Assembly (NCBI RefSeq): GCF_028282165.1
Contig: NZ_JANQIM010000005.1
Coordinates: 124,001-188,000, forward strand
Origin: Winogradskyella sp.
GTDB lineage: Bacteria; Bacteroidota; Bacteroidia; Flavobacteriales; Flavobacteriaceae
Reading direction: 5' to 3'
DNA length: 64,000 nt
Shown: in pieces, positions 35,004 through 43,744 of the stretch
Layout of the letters: each line of letters opens with the position of its first letter
How positions within the stretch are numbered: position 1 is the stretch's first letter
Notes under the pieces: model-generated
Databases searched by the model: none
What the model saw: only the letters and a program-made list of their open reading frames with translations
Told to the model about the DNA's origin: nothing
Made by a program: the position numbers and the translations under genes

Positions 35004-35612
35004 CTAGGACTCTGGTTCGGTAGTGTCCGTAAATTGTAAGGTACCACGATAGTGAATCACGGTTTTTAATGTCGAAGTAATAAAGACGTGTACAGTTTTG
35101 TTAGGATAAACGAGAAATTGTATTTCATAAGTTTCAGTGGACACTCTTGAATCATTAACATCGTATGCTATCTCTAAGACCGATTTTTTTTTATGCTTGG
35201 ATATACTGTAGTCTATAGGCGCACCATCGAACTGAATATTGTTATCATTGCCAATGTTGTAGCCACCAGATATACGTTGCTCACCAAAAAATGGTAAATC
35301 GCCTTTGGTTGCTGTTGTACTGAATTCTATAAAATGACCATCATTAGCAACATCGATCCAACTAGCACTATTACTTGTTCCTGGTATTAATATGCTATTC
35401 AAAACGTCATTTGTGGCTGCTGTATTAAAGGGATACACTGTTTTGATATCTACTCTAAAGGCATTATCATGCAATAATGTTTCCAACTCGGCTAACTGCT
35501 CAGATGCTTCCGCTTCGCTCATGGTATTGGCGGATTTACAGCTAAGGTTAAATCCAATAACACACAGTAAAACGACAGTTGATAAGGTTTGTATGGTCTG
35601 TTTAAGAATCAT
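35004..35612 (-). CDS. DUF4251 lipoprotein
   Basis: The 202-residue protein begins with a lipoprotein signal (VLLCVIGFNLSC, lipidated Cys about residue 25). A helical segment follows. The beta-rich DUF4251 pattern comes next: FRVDIKTVYPFNTA, GDLPFFGEQRISGGYN, FDGAPIDYSISK and the closing YRGTLQF. DUF4251 proteins are common Bacteroidota periplasmic proteins of unknown function. A second, shorter relative is encoded at 41517. Confidence 0.8.
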   Translation of the reverse strand: MILKQTIQTLSTVVLLCVIGFNLSCKSANTMSEAEASEQLAELETLLHDNAFRVDIKTVYPFNTAATNDVLNSILIPGTSNSASWIDVANDGHFIEFSTTATKGDLPFFGEQRISGGYNIGNDNNIQFDGAPIDYSISKHKKKSVLEIAYDVNDSRVSTETYEIQFLVYPNKTVHVFITSTLKTVIHYRGTLQFTDTTEPES

Positions 35613-35705
35613 AACAGTTTTAAAGATAAGGATTTAAGATAAGAAATACTATTACATTAACAGTCTATTACAATTTCATACCAGCATTTTAGAAGCCTTG
35701 TGATG

Positions 35706-35731
35706 CTTTTACATAATATATTATGTAGCAG
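35706..35731. repeat. Palindrome related to the dif-like sites
   Basis: TACATAATATATTATGTA (35710-35727) is a perfect 18-bp palindrome. Viewed as arms it reads CTTTTACATAA, then TATA, then TTATGTAGCAG, so it contains both inner dif arms but a 4-bp centre instead of 6. It lies between two minus-strand genes and could equally be an operator for the DUF4251 gene. Confidence 0.5.
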
Positions 35732-35742
35732 TTTGGGACTTG

Positions 35743-36192
35743 TTATTCGCTTGGCAAATGCGTTTCCCCTTTATACTCTACCCTTTCCCATAAATAATCT
35801 GACGTCAACCTAAAACTTCCTAAATAGCTAAAGTCGCAACTATCGGGATCGATAATGGATAAGAAGGGTTCTTCTTTGGCGTTGTTGTACAAGTGGTAAG
35901 TCTCACCTATCAAAGGCTCAAAGGTAAACTTGGCATTGGTCACCAATTCGTTATATTCCATAGTCTTGAGTAGTTCGTCATACTCAGCCTTAATGGCTTC
36001 GTATTTGGCCCTAAGATGTTTATTGGCTTTGTATATCTGTGAGTTTTTCCAACTCCCGTTATTGGGTAATTTTATCTGTGGTGCACCAACATTGGTAGCA
36101 TAAGGTCTAAAGGCTGCATCATAGCGTTGTTGATCTTCGTCAAACACCACTAAATCAGGTCTTTTTTTGTTATTTTTTGGCTTCTTTTCCAT
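35743..36192 (-). CDS. DUF2452 protein
   Basis: The 149-residue cytosolic protein starts with a Lys-rich tail (MEKKPKNNKKRPDLVVFDE). It has a helical middle (LRAKYEAIKAEYDELLKTMEYNELV) and ends in the DUF2452 pattern FEPLIGETYHLYNN, PFLSIIDPDSC and YLGSFRLTSDYLWERVE. Function is unknown. It is divergent from the DUF2237 gene, with a shared promoter region of 61 bp. Confidence 0.85.
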   Translation of the reverse strand: MEKKPKNNKKRPDLVVFDEDQQRYDAAFRPYATNVGAPQIKLPNNGSWKNSQIYKANKHLRAKYEAIKAEYDELLKTMEYNELVTNAKFTFEPLIGETYHLYNNAKEEPFLSIIDPDSCDFSYLGSFRLTSDYLWERVEYKGETHLPSE

Positions 36193-36198
36193 ATGAAT

Positions 36199-36232
36199 TT
36201 GGATACAAAAATACGTATTTTTGCTACGTTTG
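36199..36232 (+). promoter_or_regulatory. Promoter and palindrome between divergent DUF genes
   Basis: TTG at 36199-36201, 23 bp, then TACGTTTG at 36225-36232 matches the Bacteroidota promoter consensus for the DUF2237 gene. Inside it lies the perfect 18-bp palindrome CAAAAATACGTATTTTTG (36206-36223). On the other strand this palindrome itself supplies TATTTTTG as a -7 box for the DUF2452 gene. Confidence 0.5.
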
Positions 36233-36253
36233 CTATCTTAAAGAATACCTAAA

Positions 36254-36613
36254 ATGAATGCATTAAATGTTTATGGTCAGCCATTAATAGCCTGTTGTAC
36301 CAATCCAATGACAGGTTATTTTAGGGATGGATTTTGTCGCACAATGCCCGAAGATACTGGCACACATGTGGTTTGTGCTAAAGTAACGGATGATTTCTTA
36401 GCCTATACTAAATCTCGTGGCAATGATCTAACCACTGCCATTCCGCAATGGCAATTTCCTGGACTCCAACCTGGCGATAAATGGTGTTTGTGCATTTCTC
36501 GATGGCTAGAGGCAGAAAAAGCTGGTGTAGCTCCAAAAATAGATCTTAATGCTACACATATTAAAGCCTTAGAATATACAAGTTTAGAGCTATTAGAATC
36601 TTACGCACTCTAA
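36254..36613 (+). CDS. DUF2237 protein
   Basis: The 119-residue cytosolic protein is recognisable as DUF2237 along its full length: NVYGQPLIACCTNPMTGYFRDGFCRT, GTHVVCAKVTDDFLAYTKSRGNDL and PGDKWCLCISRWLEA. It has five conserved-looking Cys, which suggests metal binding or redox sensitivity. The function of the family is unknown. It is convergent with the S41-like gene, with 13 bp between stops. Confidence 0.88.
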   Translation: MNALNVYGQPLIACCTNPMTGYFRDGFCRTMPEDTGTHVVCAKVTDDFLAYTKSRGNDLTTAIPQWQFPGLQPGDKWCLCISRWLEAEKAGVAPKIDLNATHIKALEYTSLELLESYAL

Positions 36614-36626
36614 AATTTTGTTCTCT

Positions 36627-38294
36627 TTACATTTTTTGTAAGGCTTCTATCCTACTTTTTGCTGTTCTGGCCAACATGCCCTTGGGCTTCAGTTCTAAAA
36701 TCTTTTGAAACGAGACAATTGCTTTCTCATATTGTTTCATATCCATTTGTAGATTGCCCAAGCTAAACCAAGTACCTACAGAATTAGGGTAAAGTTCCGC
36801 AATGATTTCAAAAATAAACAGTGCACCTTGTTGGTTACCCTGACCTAAAACGCGACTAGCGGCATTACTGAATTCCTCTTTAAAATCGTAATACTTATAT
36901 CTTTTATCTTTAGCTATTTTAGCTGCATCTTTTTTTAGGGTTTCAAAATCACCTGTTATAAACAATTGCGTTAAATGTCCCATAGGATCTAAAATAAAGC
37001 CATCATCCTTATAATTCACAGCAGCCTCTAAAACAGGGTCTGCATTGGTGATATAATCCTTATAACTCATGTCTACGGCAATGTGTGGAAACGTGGCATC
37101 TTTGTTTTCCCACTTTGGTTTGTCTTGCCACCACGCAAAGGATAAATAGGCCTTTATGCGACTATTGGGCAATTGTACTGGTCTGTTGTCACCATAAAAA
37201 TTAAGGTTTTCAGCTGTTGGTTCACCCACAATTATTGCTTCGGTATAGGTAGTAATTTCGTTGGTTAAATTCTGGCAGGCTGAAAAGGTATCTCTCCCAA
37301 TAATGAAGAAGAATTTACCTTTTGAATTAATTTGTGGTCTTGCCATAAGCCCTTTAATTAAATTCAGATTGTTGTAATTATTACCTCCTCCATTTAAACG
37401 CACATCGTAAATGAGCCTATCGACCTTATTGTTATCTATAAAATCGAATAACCGTTTGTAAAAATCCTTAAGACTTTCAGATTCGTGATCAAAAACAGAA
37501 CTTTGCCTTACGTAAAGTGTCTTTTCATTATCCAGATACTCAAAATAATAATACTTGCTGTCTAGATACTTCAAATACAAAGGGGTTTGTGATAGATCTC
37601 TTGCCGTTAACCAATCTTCTGTTGGTAAGGTGAAATTAAAAGCTCTCGGCTTATCTTCTGTGGGTATGGTCGGAAAATCGTAAGTAAAGGTTCTTCCTTC
37701 TTTTTCTAAAGTCAGACTTACTGTTTTATTTAATTCAGGAATAACACCTTGGGCATGAAGCACTTCTGGTGACAATAAGAAGCGTATACCATAGGCTTTA
37801 AAATACTGATCATTTTCAACAGGAACCACAGGACGAACAAGCTCTAGGGCTTTAGTAATTGGGGTCTCTCCTACTTTTATCACTTTGGCTCCCAATACTA
37901 CTTCATGCGCTTTGTGGACACCTTCAATATATAAACCATCATTAAAAAGGTAAAGATTAATTGGAAGAATACCTGCCTTAGCTACGGTGCCATAAGGAAT
38001 TTGGGTGTGTCCATATTGAAATAAGGAGACCAATCGTGATAGCCCTACCCTGATTTCGTGTTCTTCTAAATTGGCCACATCATTGTGTAGTGCATCAACG
38101 GCTTTATCGAAATCCTCGGTACTTACTTTTTTGAATAAAAATGGAAATTTGCGATGTATCGTAGATTGCAAATAACGAATATCGTCTTGCCATTCTTCTG
38201 TGGTTAAATTCTCTTGGGCACTTAACGGATATAATAAAACACTTGAAGCAAGACAAATGCCGAATAGAGCAACTTTCTGGATTGATGATAGCAT
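36627..38294 (-). CDS. Exported S41-like serine peptidase with C-terminal TPR
   Basis: The 555-residue protein has a signal peptide ending near LSAQ. Residues about 30-110 are a helical N-terminal domain. A PDZ-like region follows (GAKVIKVGETPITKALEL), and the peptidase core holds LIYDVRLNGGGNN and GRDTFSACQNL, the latter carrying the expected catalytic Ser. Residues about 490-555 are one or two TPR units (WFSLGNLQMDMKQYEKAIVSFQKILELKP). It is probably a periplasmic processing protease or a peptidase-like binding protein. A helicase gene lies upstream in the same direction, 132 bp away. Confidence 0.8.
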   Translation of the reverse strand: MLSSIQKVALFGICLASSVLLYPLSAQENLTTEEWQDDIRYLQSTIHRKFPFLFKKVSTEDFDKAVDALHNDVANLEEHEIRVGLSRLVSLFQYGHTQIPYGTVAKAGILPINLYLFNDGLYIEGVHKAHEVVLGAKVIKVGETPITKALELVRPVVPVENDQYFKAYGIRFLLSPEVLHAQGVIPELNKTVSLTLEKEGRTFTYDFPTIPTEDKPRAFNFTLPTEDWLTARDLSQTPLYLKYLDSKYYYFEYLDNEKTLYVRQSSVFDHESESLKDFYKRLFDFIDNNKVDRLIYDVRLNGGGNNYNNLNLIKGLMARPQINSKGKFFFIIGRDTFSACQNLTNEITTYTEAIIVGEPTAENLNFYGDNRPVQLPNSRIKAYLSFAWWQDKPKWENKDATFPHIAVDMSYKDYITNADPVLEAAVNYKDDGFILDPMGHLTQLFITGDFETLKKDAAKIAKDKRYKYYDFKEEFSNAASRVLGQGNQQGALFIFEIIAELYPNSVGTWFSLGNLQMDMKQYEKAIVSFQKILELKPKGMLARTAKSRIEALQKM

Positions 38295-38426
38295 GGTTTT
38301 GGTTTTTTTTAATTAGCCTTATCAAAGATGCAAAATTCTCTATCCAAAAGATATAAATAAGTACCGAACTGTCAATTCTTAATACTGAACTGCTAGTTTC
38401 TATTTTCAGAATCTTTGGATGACCAA

Positions 38427-39980
38427 TTATTCTTCTGGCGGATACCCGTGAATCTCTTCAAATTTCTCATCAAAATTGGCTCTCAGATACGAGTTTAGTT
38501 TCTTTTGGTAATCGTCCTTTAGCCATTTTAAAAAGTTGCCTGTACTTTTACTAATGCATTTCGCATAGATTTCGATACGTTGACCAATATCATCCTTAAG
38601 AAGCTTAGCTAAAGCCAAAGCATCGTATACGTCTTCACTATTTTCGATGCAAATCTTAGCATGTTGTTCTATAGAACGTTCCAATACCACTTTAGAGGAT
38701 TCACCAGCATCTACAGCATCTTTATAGGTCTGTCTAATATCAAAGTAGGTGTTTTCAGACTTCGAGAATTCATCCTTAATTTCATCCGCTAGTTCGTGCT
38801 TAAAGTTGGCTTCAATAGCTTCATCACTTTTTATACGATCGGTATACCAATCTGGTGATTTAAAAATCAATTGCCAATCCAGGTCAGCTCCCCAAGGCCC
38901 AAATCGATATAGGTTATTTCCAAGGTCGATGACCGTAAACTTCGACTTATTATTCAAAATTCGAGAGCCACGTCCTATCATTTGATAGTATAAGGTTAAG
39001 GATTTGGTCGCTCTATTTAAGATAATAGTATCTATAGTAGGCTCATCAAAACCTGTGGTTAAGATACTTACTGAAGTCAATATGGCATTTGGTGTATCGC
39101 GAAACCAATCCAAAATTTGTCGACGTTGTTTTTTAGTAGCTGTATTATCTAAGTGCATAATGGGTATACCAGCTTGTCGAAATGCATAATAGATACTGAT
39201 CGATGTATTGATACCGTTATTAAAAATCAAGGTCTTCTTCCCTAGCGCATGTTTTTTATAAGCATCTATGGTCTTTTGGAGCATGGCGGGACTAGTATAT
39301 AAATCTTCGGATGATTTAACGGTATAGTCCCCATTAGAACCAATTTCTAGTGAAGTTAATCCCATATCATAAGCGAAGGTTTCACAACGTGCCAAAAATT
39401 CGTTTTCAATCAAATCTTCGATCGTCTCGCCAGTGATAAGTTCATTATAGTTGCCTTTCATGGGCAGTTCTTTGTTAGAACTCAATGGTGTTGCCGTAAC
39501 ACCAAGTATGAAGGACTTTTCAAAAAACTTGAAGAGTTTGGTAAAGGAGTTATAATGTGCCTCATCAATAATCACCAATCCCACATCCGAAATATCGAGC
39601 ATATTATCATTCAAACGATTGTTAAGGGTTTCTACCATGGCTACAAAACACGAGTAGTCGGATTGGTCATCAAGATTGGCTTTGCTATCTACGACTTTAT
39701 TGGTCACGCCAAAACTCGTGAGCATTTCTGAAGTCTGTCTGCAAAGCTCTATTCGGTGCGTCATTACTAAGACTTTCTTATCATGATTCTTAAGATATTG
39801 GCGTACCATCTCTGAAAAAATCACTGTTTTCCCACCACCTGTTGGTAATTGGTACAGCAAATGGTAGTCTTCTGGAGCATTATCGAATTTATCAAATATC
39901 TGACTTATAGCACCTTGCTGATATTCGTATAATTCTTTATCGGTTTTCTTTTCTTGAACGGCCTGATTATTTTGAGACAT
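38427..39980 (-). CDS. DEAD/DEAH-box superfamily 2 helicase
   Basis: The 517-residue protein has the SF2 motifs in order: Q-type start YQQGAISQIFDKF, Walker A LPTGGGKTVIFSEM, motif Ia VMTHRIELCRQ, DEAH box VIIDEAHYNSF, motif III VTATPLSS, and the C-terminal lobe with ILTTGFDEPTIDTIILNRAT and motif VI YYQMIGRGSR. The last 130 residues are helical and specific to this subgroup. It resembles the type-III-restriction/RadD-like helicases of flavobacterial core genomes. It stands alone here with no nuclease or methylase partner, so a housekeeping DNA or RNA role is likelier than restriction. Confidence 0.85.
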   Translation of the reverse strand: MSQNNQAVQEKKTDKELYEYQQGAISQIFDKFDNAPEDYHLLYQLPTGGGKTVIFSEMVRQYLKNHDKKVLVMTHRIELCRQTSEMLTSFGVTNKVVDSKANLDDQSDYSCFVAMVETLNNRLNDNMLDISDVGLVIIDEAHYNSFTKLFKFFEKSFILGVTATPLSSNKELPMKGNYNELITGETIEDLIENEFLARCETFAYDMGLTSLEIGSNGDYTVKSSEDLYTSPAMLQKTIDAYKKHALGKKTLIFNNGINTSISIYYAFRQAGIPIMHLDNTATKKQRRQILDWFRDTPNAILTSVSILTTGFDEPTIDTIILNRATKSLTLYYQMIGRGSRILNNKSKFTVIDLGNNLYRFGPWGADLDWQLIFKSPDWYTDRIKSDEAIEANFKHELADEIKDEFSKSENTYFDIRQTYKDAVDAGESSKVVLERSIEQHAKICIENSEDVYDALALAKLLKDDIGQRIEIYAKCISKSTGNFLKWLKDDYQKKLNSYLRANFDEKFEEIHGYPPEE

Positions 39981-40101
39981 ATAAATAATGTGAGAATTTA
40001 AAACTGCAAAATTAAGCTATTTAAAGCGATGTTAAAGCCATTTGTTGTTAACAATATTTATCTTAAATTCGCGTTCATTCAATCAAAAGTTAATTGAATT
40101 A

Positions 40102-41034
40102 ATGAGAATCCTAACCCTCTGTCTCGCATTTCTGTTGCCTTGCTGTTTTGCGTTTGCACAAAATGATAGTTTATCCGAAGCTATAAAAATAAAACTCCCA
40201 AGTACTTTTAAGAAAGCCGAATTAATTAGCGAAGTAGAAATTCCAATACTCTCAAAGACTGATAGTACTGCCGAAAAAAGCATTGACATTACAAGTGCAT
40301 ATTGGGATACAACGGTATATAATCCCTATAAAAATACCATATCTGAATTTCCTTTGAATATTGTGTTTGAAGACAGTACTTATGCTTCACCTGTATCCCA
40401 TAAAAAAGTCATTACATCACGATATGGTTGGCGAAGAGGACGACCACATAAGGGCATTGATATTGATCTAATCACTGGTGATTCTGTAGTTGCTATGCTC
40501 GATGGTATTGTACGCTTTGCCAGATATAGCCGTGGACATGGAAGAACAGTTGTGGTTAGACATTATAATGGTTTGGAAACCACATATGCCCATTTATCGC
40601 GGATTGCTGTAAAAGCCAATGATACGGTTACCAAAGGACAATATTTGGGAAAAGGCGGCAATACTGGAAATTCAAGAGGCAGTCATTTGCATTTGGTAAC
40701 GAGTTATAATGGAGAATATATTCATCCAGAATACCTCTTTAACTTTGACGACACAAATACTATACGGTCCCAGGATATATGGGTTACTCGAAAGTGGACA
40801 AGGCCTAGTTATCACAATTCTAGGCGCTTATCGAAGCTAGCGCTTTACGAAACTAAAGAATCGGCCTTAGCAAGTTTAGAAAAACAACGAAAAGTCTATG
40901 TTGTACGCAAAGGCGATACCTTATCCCGAATTTCGAGACGAAATAATACGACTATCACAGCCATCTGCAGAACCAATAAGATAAAACGGAATTCTACCCT
41001 TAGAGTTGGTCAGAAATTAATTTTGGAATTATAG
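40102..41034 (+). CDS. Exported M23 metallopeptidase with LysM domain
   Basis: The ATG at 40102 gives 310 residues with signal peptide MRILTLCLAFLLPCCFAFAQ; the frame is open upstream to 40042. The M23 (LytM) domain contains SRYGWRRGRPHKGIDID (HxxxD zinc ligands) and GSHLHLVTSYNG (HxH). The C-terminal 50 residues are a LysM repeat (YVVRKGDTLSRISRRNNTTI). It should cleave peptidoglycan cross-links or act as an amidase activator. It overlaps the convergent GyrI-like gene by 6 bp. Confidence 0.9.
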   Translation: MRILTLCLAFLLPCCFAFAQNDSLSEAIKIKLPSTFKKAELISEVEIPILSKTDSTAEKSIDITSAYWDTTVYNPYKNTISEFPLNIVFEDSTYASPVSHKKVITSRYGWRRGRPHKGIDIDLITGDSVVAMLDGIVRFARYSRGHGRTVVVRHYNGLETTYAHLSRIAVKANDTVTKGQYLGKGGNTGNSRGSHLHLVTSYNGEYIHPEYLFNFDDTNTIRSQDIWVTRKWTRPSYHNSRRLSKLALYETKESALASLEKQRKVYVVRKGDTLSRISRRNNTTITAICRTNKIKRNSTLRVGQKLILEL

Positions 41035-41493
41035 TTTTCTAACAGGAACATAAAAATCTTCCTCAGAGTCTGGACTCCCATTTTTATACTTCGTTCCCAT
41101 TACTTGAAAATGTGGTCTGTTGTCTATAGTATAACCCGAAGTTGGTAGCCACTCTGCCATAATTTGTTGATAAGTAGCTCCTGCATTCATCCCTTTATGT
41201 AGAAAAACGGCGTACAAACCTTTTGGAATCGTATAGGAAAGCATGTCCTTTGGAGTCGTTTCAAAATCCGATACTTCCACACAAGCCCAAATATCAAAAG
41301 GTCTTTGTAAATCATTCGGATCTTCATAGTCTTGAAGGGCAATTAGATCGTTGTTAATAGAATTTGTGATTTCGTTTTTTCTAGGCATAAATTGTTTCCA
41401 AAGGGCAACAATATGGTTATACTCATGCCTAAGCATTTGACTCCTTAAGCCAATTAGCTTCTTAGTTTCTAAAGAAATAATCCTATGATGCAC
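41029..41493 (-). CDS. GyrI-like effector-binding domain protein
   Basis: The 154-residue protein lacks an HTH and consists of one GyrI/BmrR-type small-molecule binding fold: KKLIGLRSQM near the start, IWACVEVSDFETTPKDMLSYTIPKGLYAVFLHKG in the middle, and EWLPTSGYTIDNRPHFQVMG with PVRKL at the end. It probably binds small amphipathic molecules. The DUF4251-like gene lies just upstream in the same direction, 23 bp away, so the two may form an operon. Confidence 0.85.
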   Translation of the reverse strand: MHHRIISLETKKLIGLRSQMLRHEYNHIVALWKQFMPRKNEITNSINNDLIALQDYEDPNDLQRPFDIWACVEVSDFETTPKDMLSYTIPKGLYAVFLHKGMNAGATYQQIMAEWLPTSGYTIDNRPHFQVMGTKYKNGSPDSEEDFYVPVRKL

Positions 41494-41516
41494 TAAAACT
41501 AAATTGTACTAAGCTA

Positions 41517-41975
41517 TTATTTGGCAATAACACCTCTGTAAGTCATGCTCTGCAAATTATTAGCTTTTAATACTAAAAATGCCTTACCATTAGATTTAAT
41601 ATCGATCTTGATATCGTAAACATCTGTCTTTATTTTGATGATAATCTGTTGCTCATCATCATTAAATAAGGTAGAATAATCGTTTATTTTGCCATTAAGT
41701 ACAATGGCTTCTTCATTATTACCAAATGAAGCGAGTAATCCTGCAAGATTAGATTGACTGATTTTGATTGTATTTCGATCTACTGGGACTTCTTTGCGTG
41801 CATCATCCCTAAAAACCCAATTTGCTACAAATTGAAAATTCTGAGTTTCTATCAAAGCTTTATGTCCTAGATAAATGGCCTGAGCTCTTTCTTTTTCTGA
41901 GGATTGCTGCTGTGAAAAACAAACTGAAGAGAAAGAGATACTCAATATCAATGTAAGTGCAATAAGATTTTTCAT
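41517..41975 (-). CDS. Exported DUF4251-like protein
   Basis: The 152-residue protein has a signal peptide (cleavage near CFSQQ). The DUF4251-type pattern follows: FQFVANWVFRDDARKEVP, NLAGLLASFGNNEEAIVLNG, INDYSTLF, a strand pair (IIIKIKTDVYDIKIDI) and the closing SMTYRGVIAK. It is a paralogue in type of the lipoprotein at 35004 but not closely similar. Function is unknown. Confidence 0.75.
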   Translation of the reverse strand: MKNLIALTLILSISFSSVCFSQQQSSEKERAQAIYLGHKALIETQNFQFVANWVFRDDARKEVPVDRNTIKISQSNLAGLLASFGNNEEAIVLNGKINDYSTLFNDDEQQIIIKIKTDVYDIKIDIKSNGKAFLVLKANNLQSMTYRGVIAK

Positions 41976-42111
41976 AGTTCCTATTTTTGCTCTAATATAG
42001 TGTTTATTCTTTCAATAAAAGAATGAATTTGAGTTTTTGGCTGTTTCTTAAAACCTGTTAAAAAGCTATGGTTATTCCTTTATTCTAGAGTATTTTTGCA
42101 AAAAATATAAT

Positions 42112-42405
42112 ATGTTAAAATTACTGTCAACTTTTAGGGTTATTGCCTTTTTAGAAGGGGTCTCTTATATTCTCCTATTGTTTATTGCTACACCAGTAAA
42201 GTACTTAGGCGATGATCCGCAATATGTAAAAATGCTTGGCATGCCTCATGGGCTTTTGTTCATAGCATATGTGGTTATAGCTGTTTTGATAAGCAAGGAT
42301 ATGAAATGGTCTACAAGAACCTTGTGGGTTGTACTTATTGCGGCAGTAATTCCTTTTGGAACATTTTATATAGATAAAAAATATTTAAAAAACGTACATG
42401 CATAA
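42112..42405 (+). CDS. DUF3817 membrane protein
   Basis: The 97-residue protein has three TM helices and the DUF3817 pattern: FRVIAFLEGVSYILLLFIATPVKYL, MPHGLLFIAYV and the final KKYLKN. Function is unknown, although it occurs next to transporters in many bacteria. A TATTTTTG box at 42091 may be its -7 element. Its last 8 bases overlap the MscS gene start, so the two are probably co-translated. Confidence 0.85.
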   Translation: MLKLLSTFRVIAFLEGVSYILLLFIATPVKYLGDDPQYVKMLGMPHGLLFIAYVVIAVLISKDMKWSTRTLWVVLIAAVIPFGTFYIDKKYLKNVHA

Positions 42406-43639
42406 TTTAAGACATTATATCTACGATTGGTTGGTTGATAATGGTATTGCCGAGGACACAGCCAAATATCTTAATATGCTTATTCTTCTTATAGGCCTAT
42501 TAATTATTGCATTATTAGTCGATTTTATAACTAAACGCTTGCTTAGGAAGTTTTCTTCAAGTGTAGCCAAACGTACTAAAACGAATTTTGATGATATTCT
42601 TATTAGTAATAAGCTACCAAGGAATATTGCGCACATTATACCACTCATTCTTCTCATTGAGTTTGTACCAGATGTGTTTTCTGATTTTTCTTATGTGGAA
42701 AACATTATTGAGAAAACACTTAAGGTCATAGCGATCTTATTGTCACTTCGCATCGTAAAAAGTTTTCTGTATTCAGTACGCGATTATCTAAAGACACTAC
42801 CACGCTACAAGGATAAACCTTTGTATAGCTATATTCAGGTCTTTATGATTTTTCTGTGGTTGTTGGCCATATTTTCAATGTTTGCCATTGTTACCAGCAT
42901 TACGTTCTGGAAATTTATAACCAGTCTTGGTGCGGCTTCAGCAATAATTTTGTTGGTATTTAAGGATAGTATCCTAGGGTTTGTAGCCAGTATTCAGGTG
43001 ACTGTAAATGATATGGTGCGCATCGGTGATTGGATTACTTTCGAAAAATATGGCGCTGATGGTGATGTTGTTGAAATTACACTAGCCACAGTGAAAGTTC
43101 AAAATTGGGACAAAACCATAACCACAATTCCTACTTACGCACTAATTTCGGATTCCTTTAAGAATTGGCGTGGCATGATGAATTCTGGTGGACGACGTAT
43201 TAAACGATCAGTTATTATAAAAACGTCAACCATTAAGTTTCTTACGGATGACGATATAGAGCGTTTTAAGAAAATTGAATTGGTATCTAATTATATTGAC
43301 CGTGCTTCTCAAGAAATAAGGAAACATAATAGTGATAAAGGTGTGGACAAGTCCGTATTGATCAATGGCCGTAACCTCACTAACTTTGGAGTATTTAGAA
43401 AGTACCTCCAAACCTATATGGATAATCACTCAGCCATTAATAAGAACATGACCTTAATGGTACGGCAGTTGGAACCTACACCTCAAGGGATTCCTATGGA
43501 AATCTATGCTTTTAGCAGTGACATACGTTGGCAAAACTACGAGTATATTATGGGTGATATCTTTGATCATGTATTGGCCTCAGTAAAGTTTTTTGATTTG
43601 GAAATCTATGAGTTAGCGGTAGCTTCACCAAAGAAATAG
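42398..43639 (+). CDS. MscS-family mechanosensitive channel (YbdG-like)
   Basis: The 413-residue protein has about five TM helices. The last is the pore helix, SLGAASAIILLVFKDSILGFVASIQ, typical of MscS-type channels. The MscS beta domain follows (VRIGDWITFEKYGADGDVVEITLATVKVQNWD), then a mixed C-terminal domain. Length and the long insertion after the beta domain match the YbdG/MscM-like branch. It should open under membrane tension to release osmolytes. It overlaps the DUF3817 gene by 8 bp. Confidence 0.9.
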   Translation: MHNLRHYIYDWLVDNGIAEDTAKYLNMLILLIGLLIIALLVDFITKRLLRKFSSSVAKRTKTNFDDILISNKLPRNIAHIIPLILLIEFVPDVFSDFSYVENIIEKTLKVIAILLSLRIVKSFLYSVRDYLKTLPRYKDKPLYSYIQVFMIFLWLLAIFSMFAIVTSITFWKFITSLGAASAIILLVFKDSILGFVASIQVTVNDMVRIGDWITFEKYGADGDVVEITLATVKVQNWDKTITTIPTYALISDSFKNWRGMMNSGGRRIKRSVIIKTSTIKFLTDDDIERFKKIELVSNYIDRASQEIRKHNSDKGVDKSVLINGRNLTNFGVFRKYLQTYMDNHSAINKNMTLMVRQLEPTPQGIPMEIYAFSSDIRWQNYEYIMGDIFDHVLASVKFFDLEIYELAVASPKK

Positions 43640-43690
43640 ATCTGCCATACCTACGCAAGCATGAACCATATAAATTAGAACTAAAATTAA

Positions 43691-43722
43691 AATGATTCCT
43701 GTTTTCACAGGAATCATTTGGC
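43691..43722. terminator. Terminator between convergent genes
   Basis: A 12-bp perfect stem, AATGATTCCTGT (43691-43702) with ACAGGAATCATT (43707-43718), has a 4-nt loop. It is followed on the plus strand by a short T-rich stretch and serves the MscS gene, possibly also the opposing gene. Confidence 0.8.
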
Positions 43723-43744
43723 TTTTTCTGTAATATAAATGGTG

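Noticed and set aside
38427..39980. Restriction-modification system suggested by the SF2 helicase
   Set aside because: There is no nuclease domain in the protein and no methyltransferase or specificity gene nearby. The surroundings are core genes.
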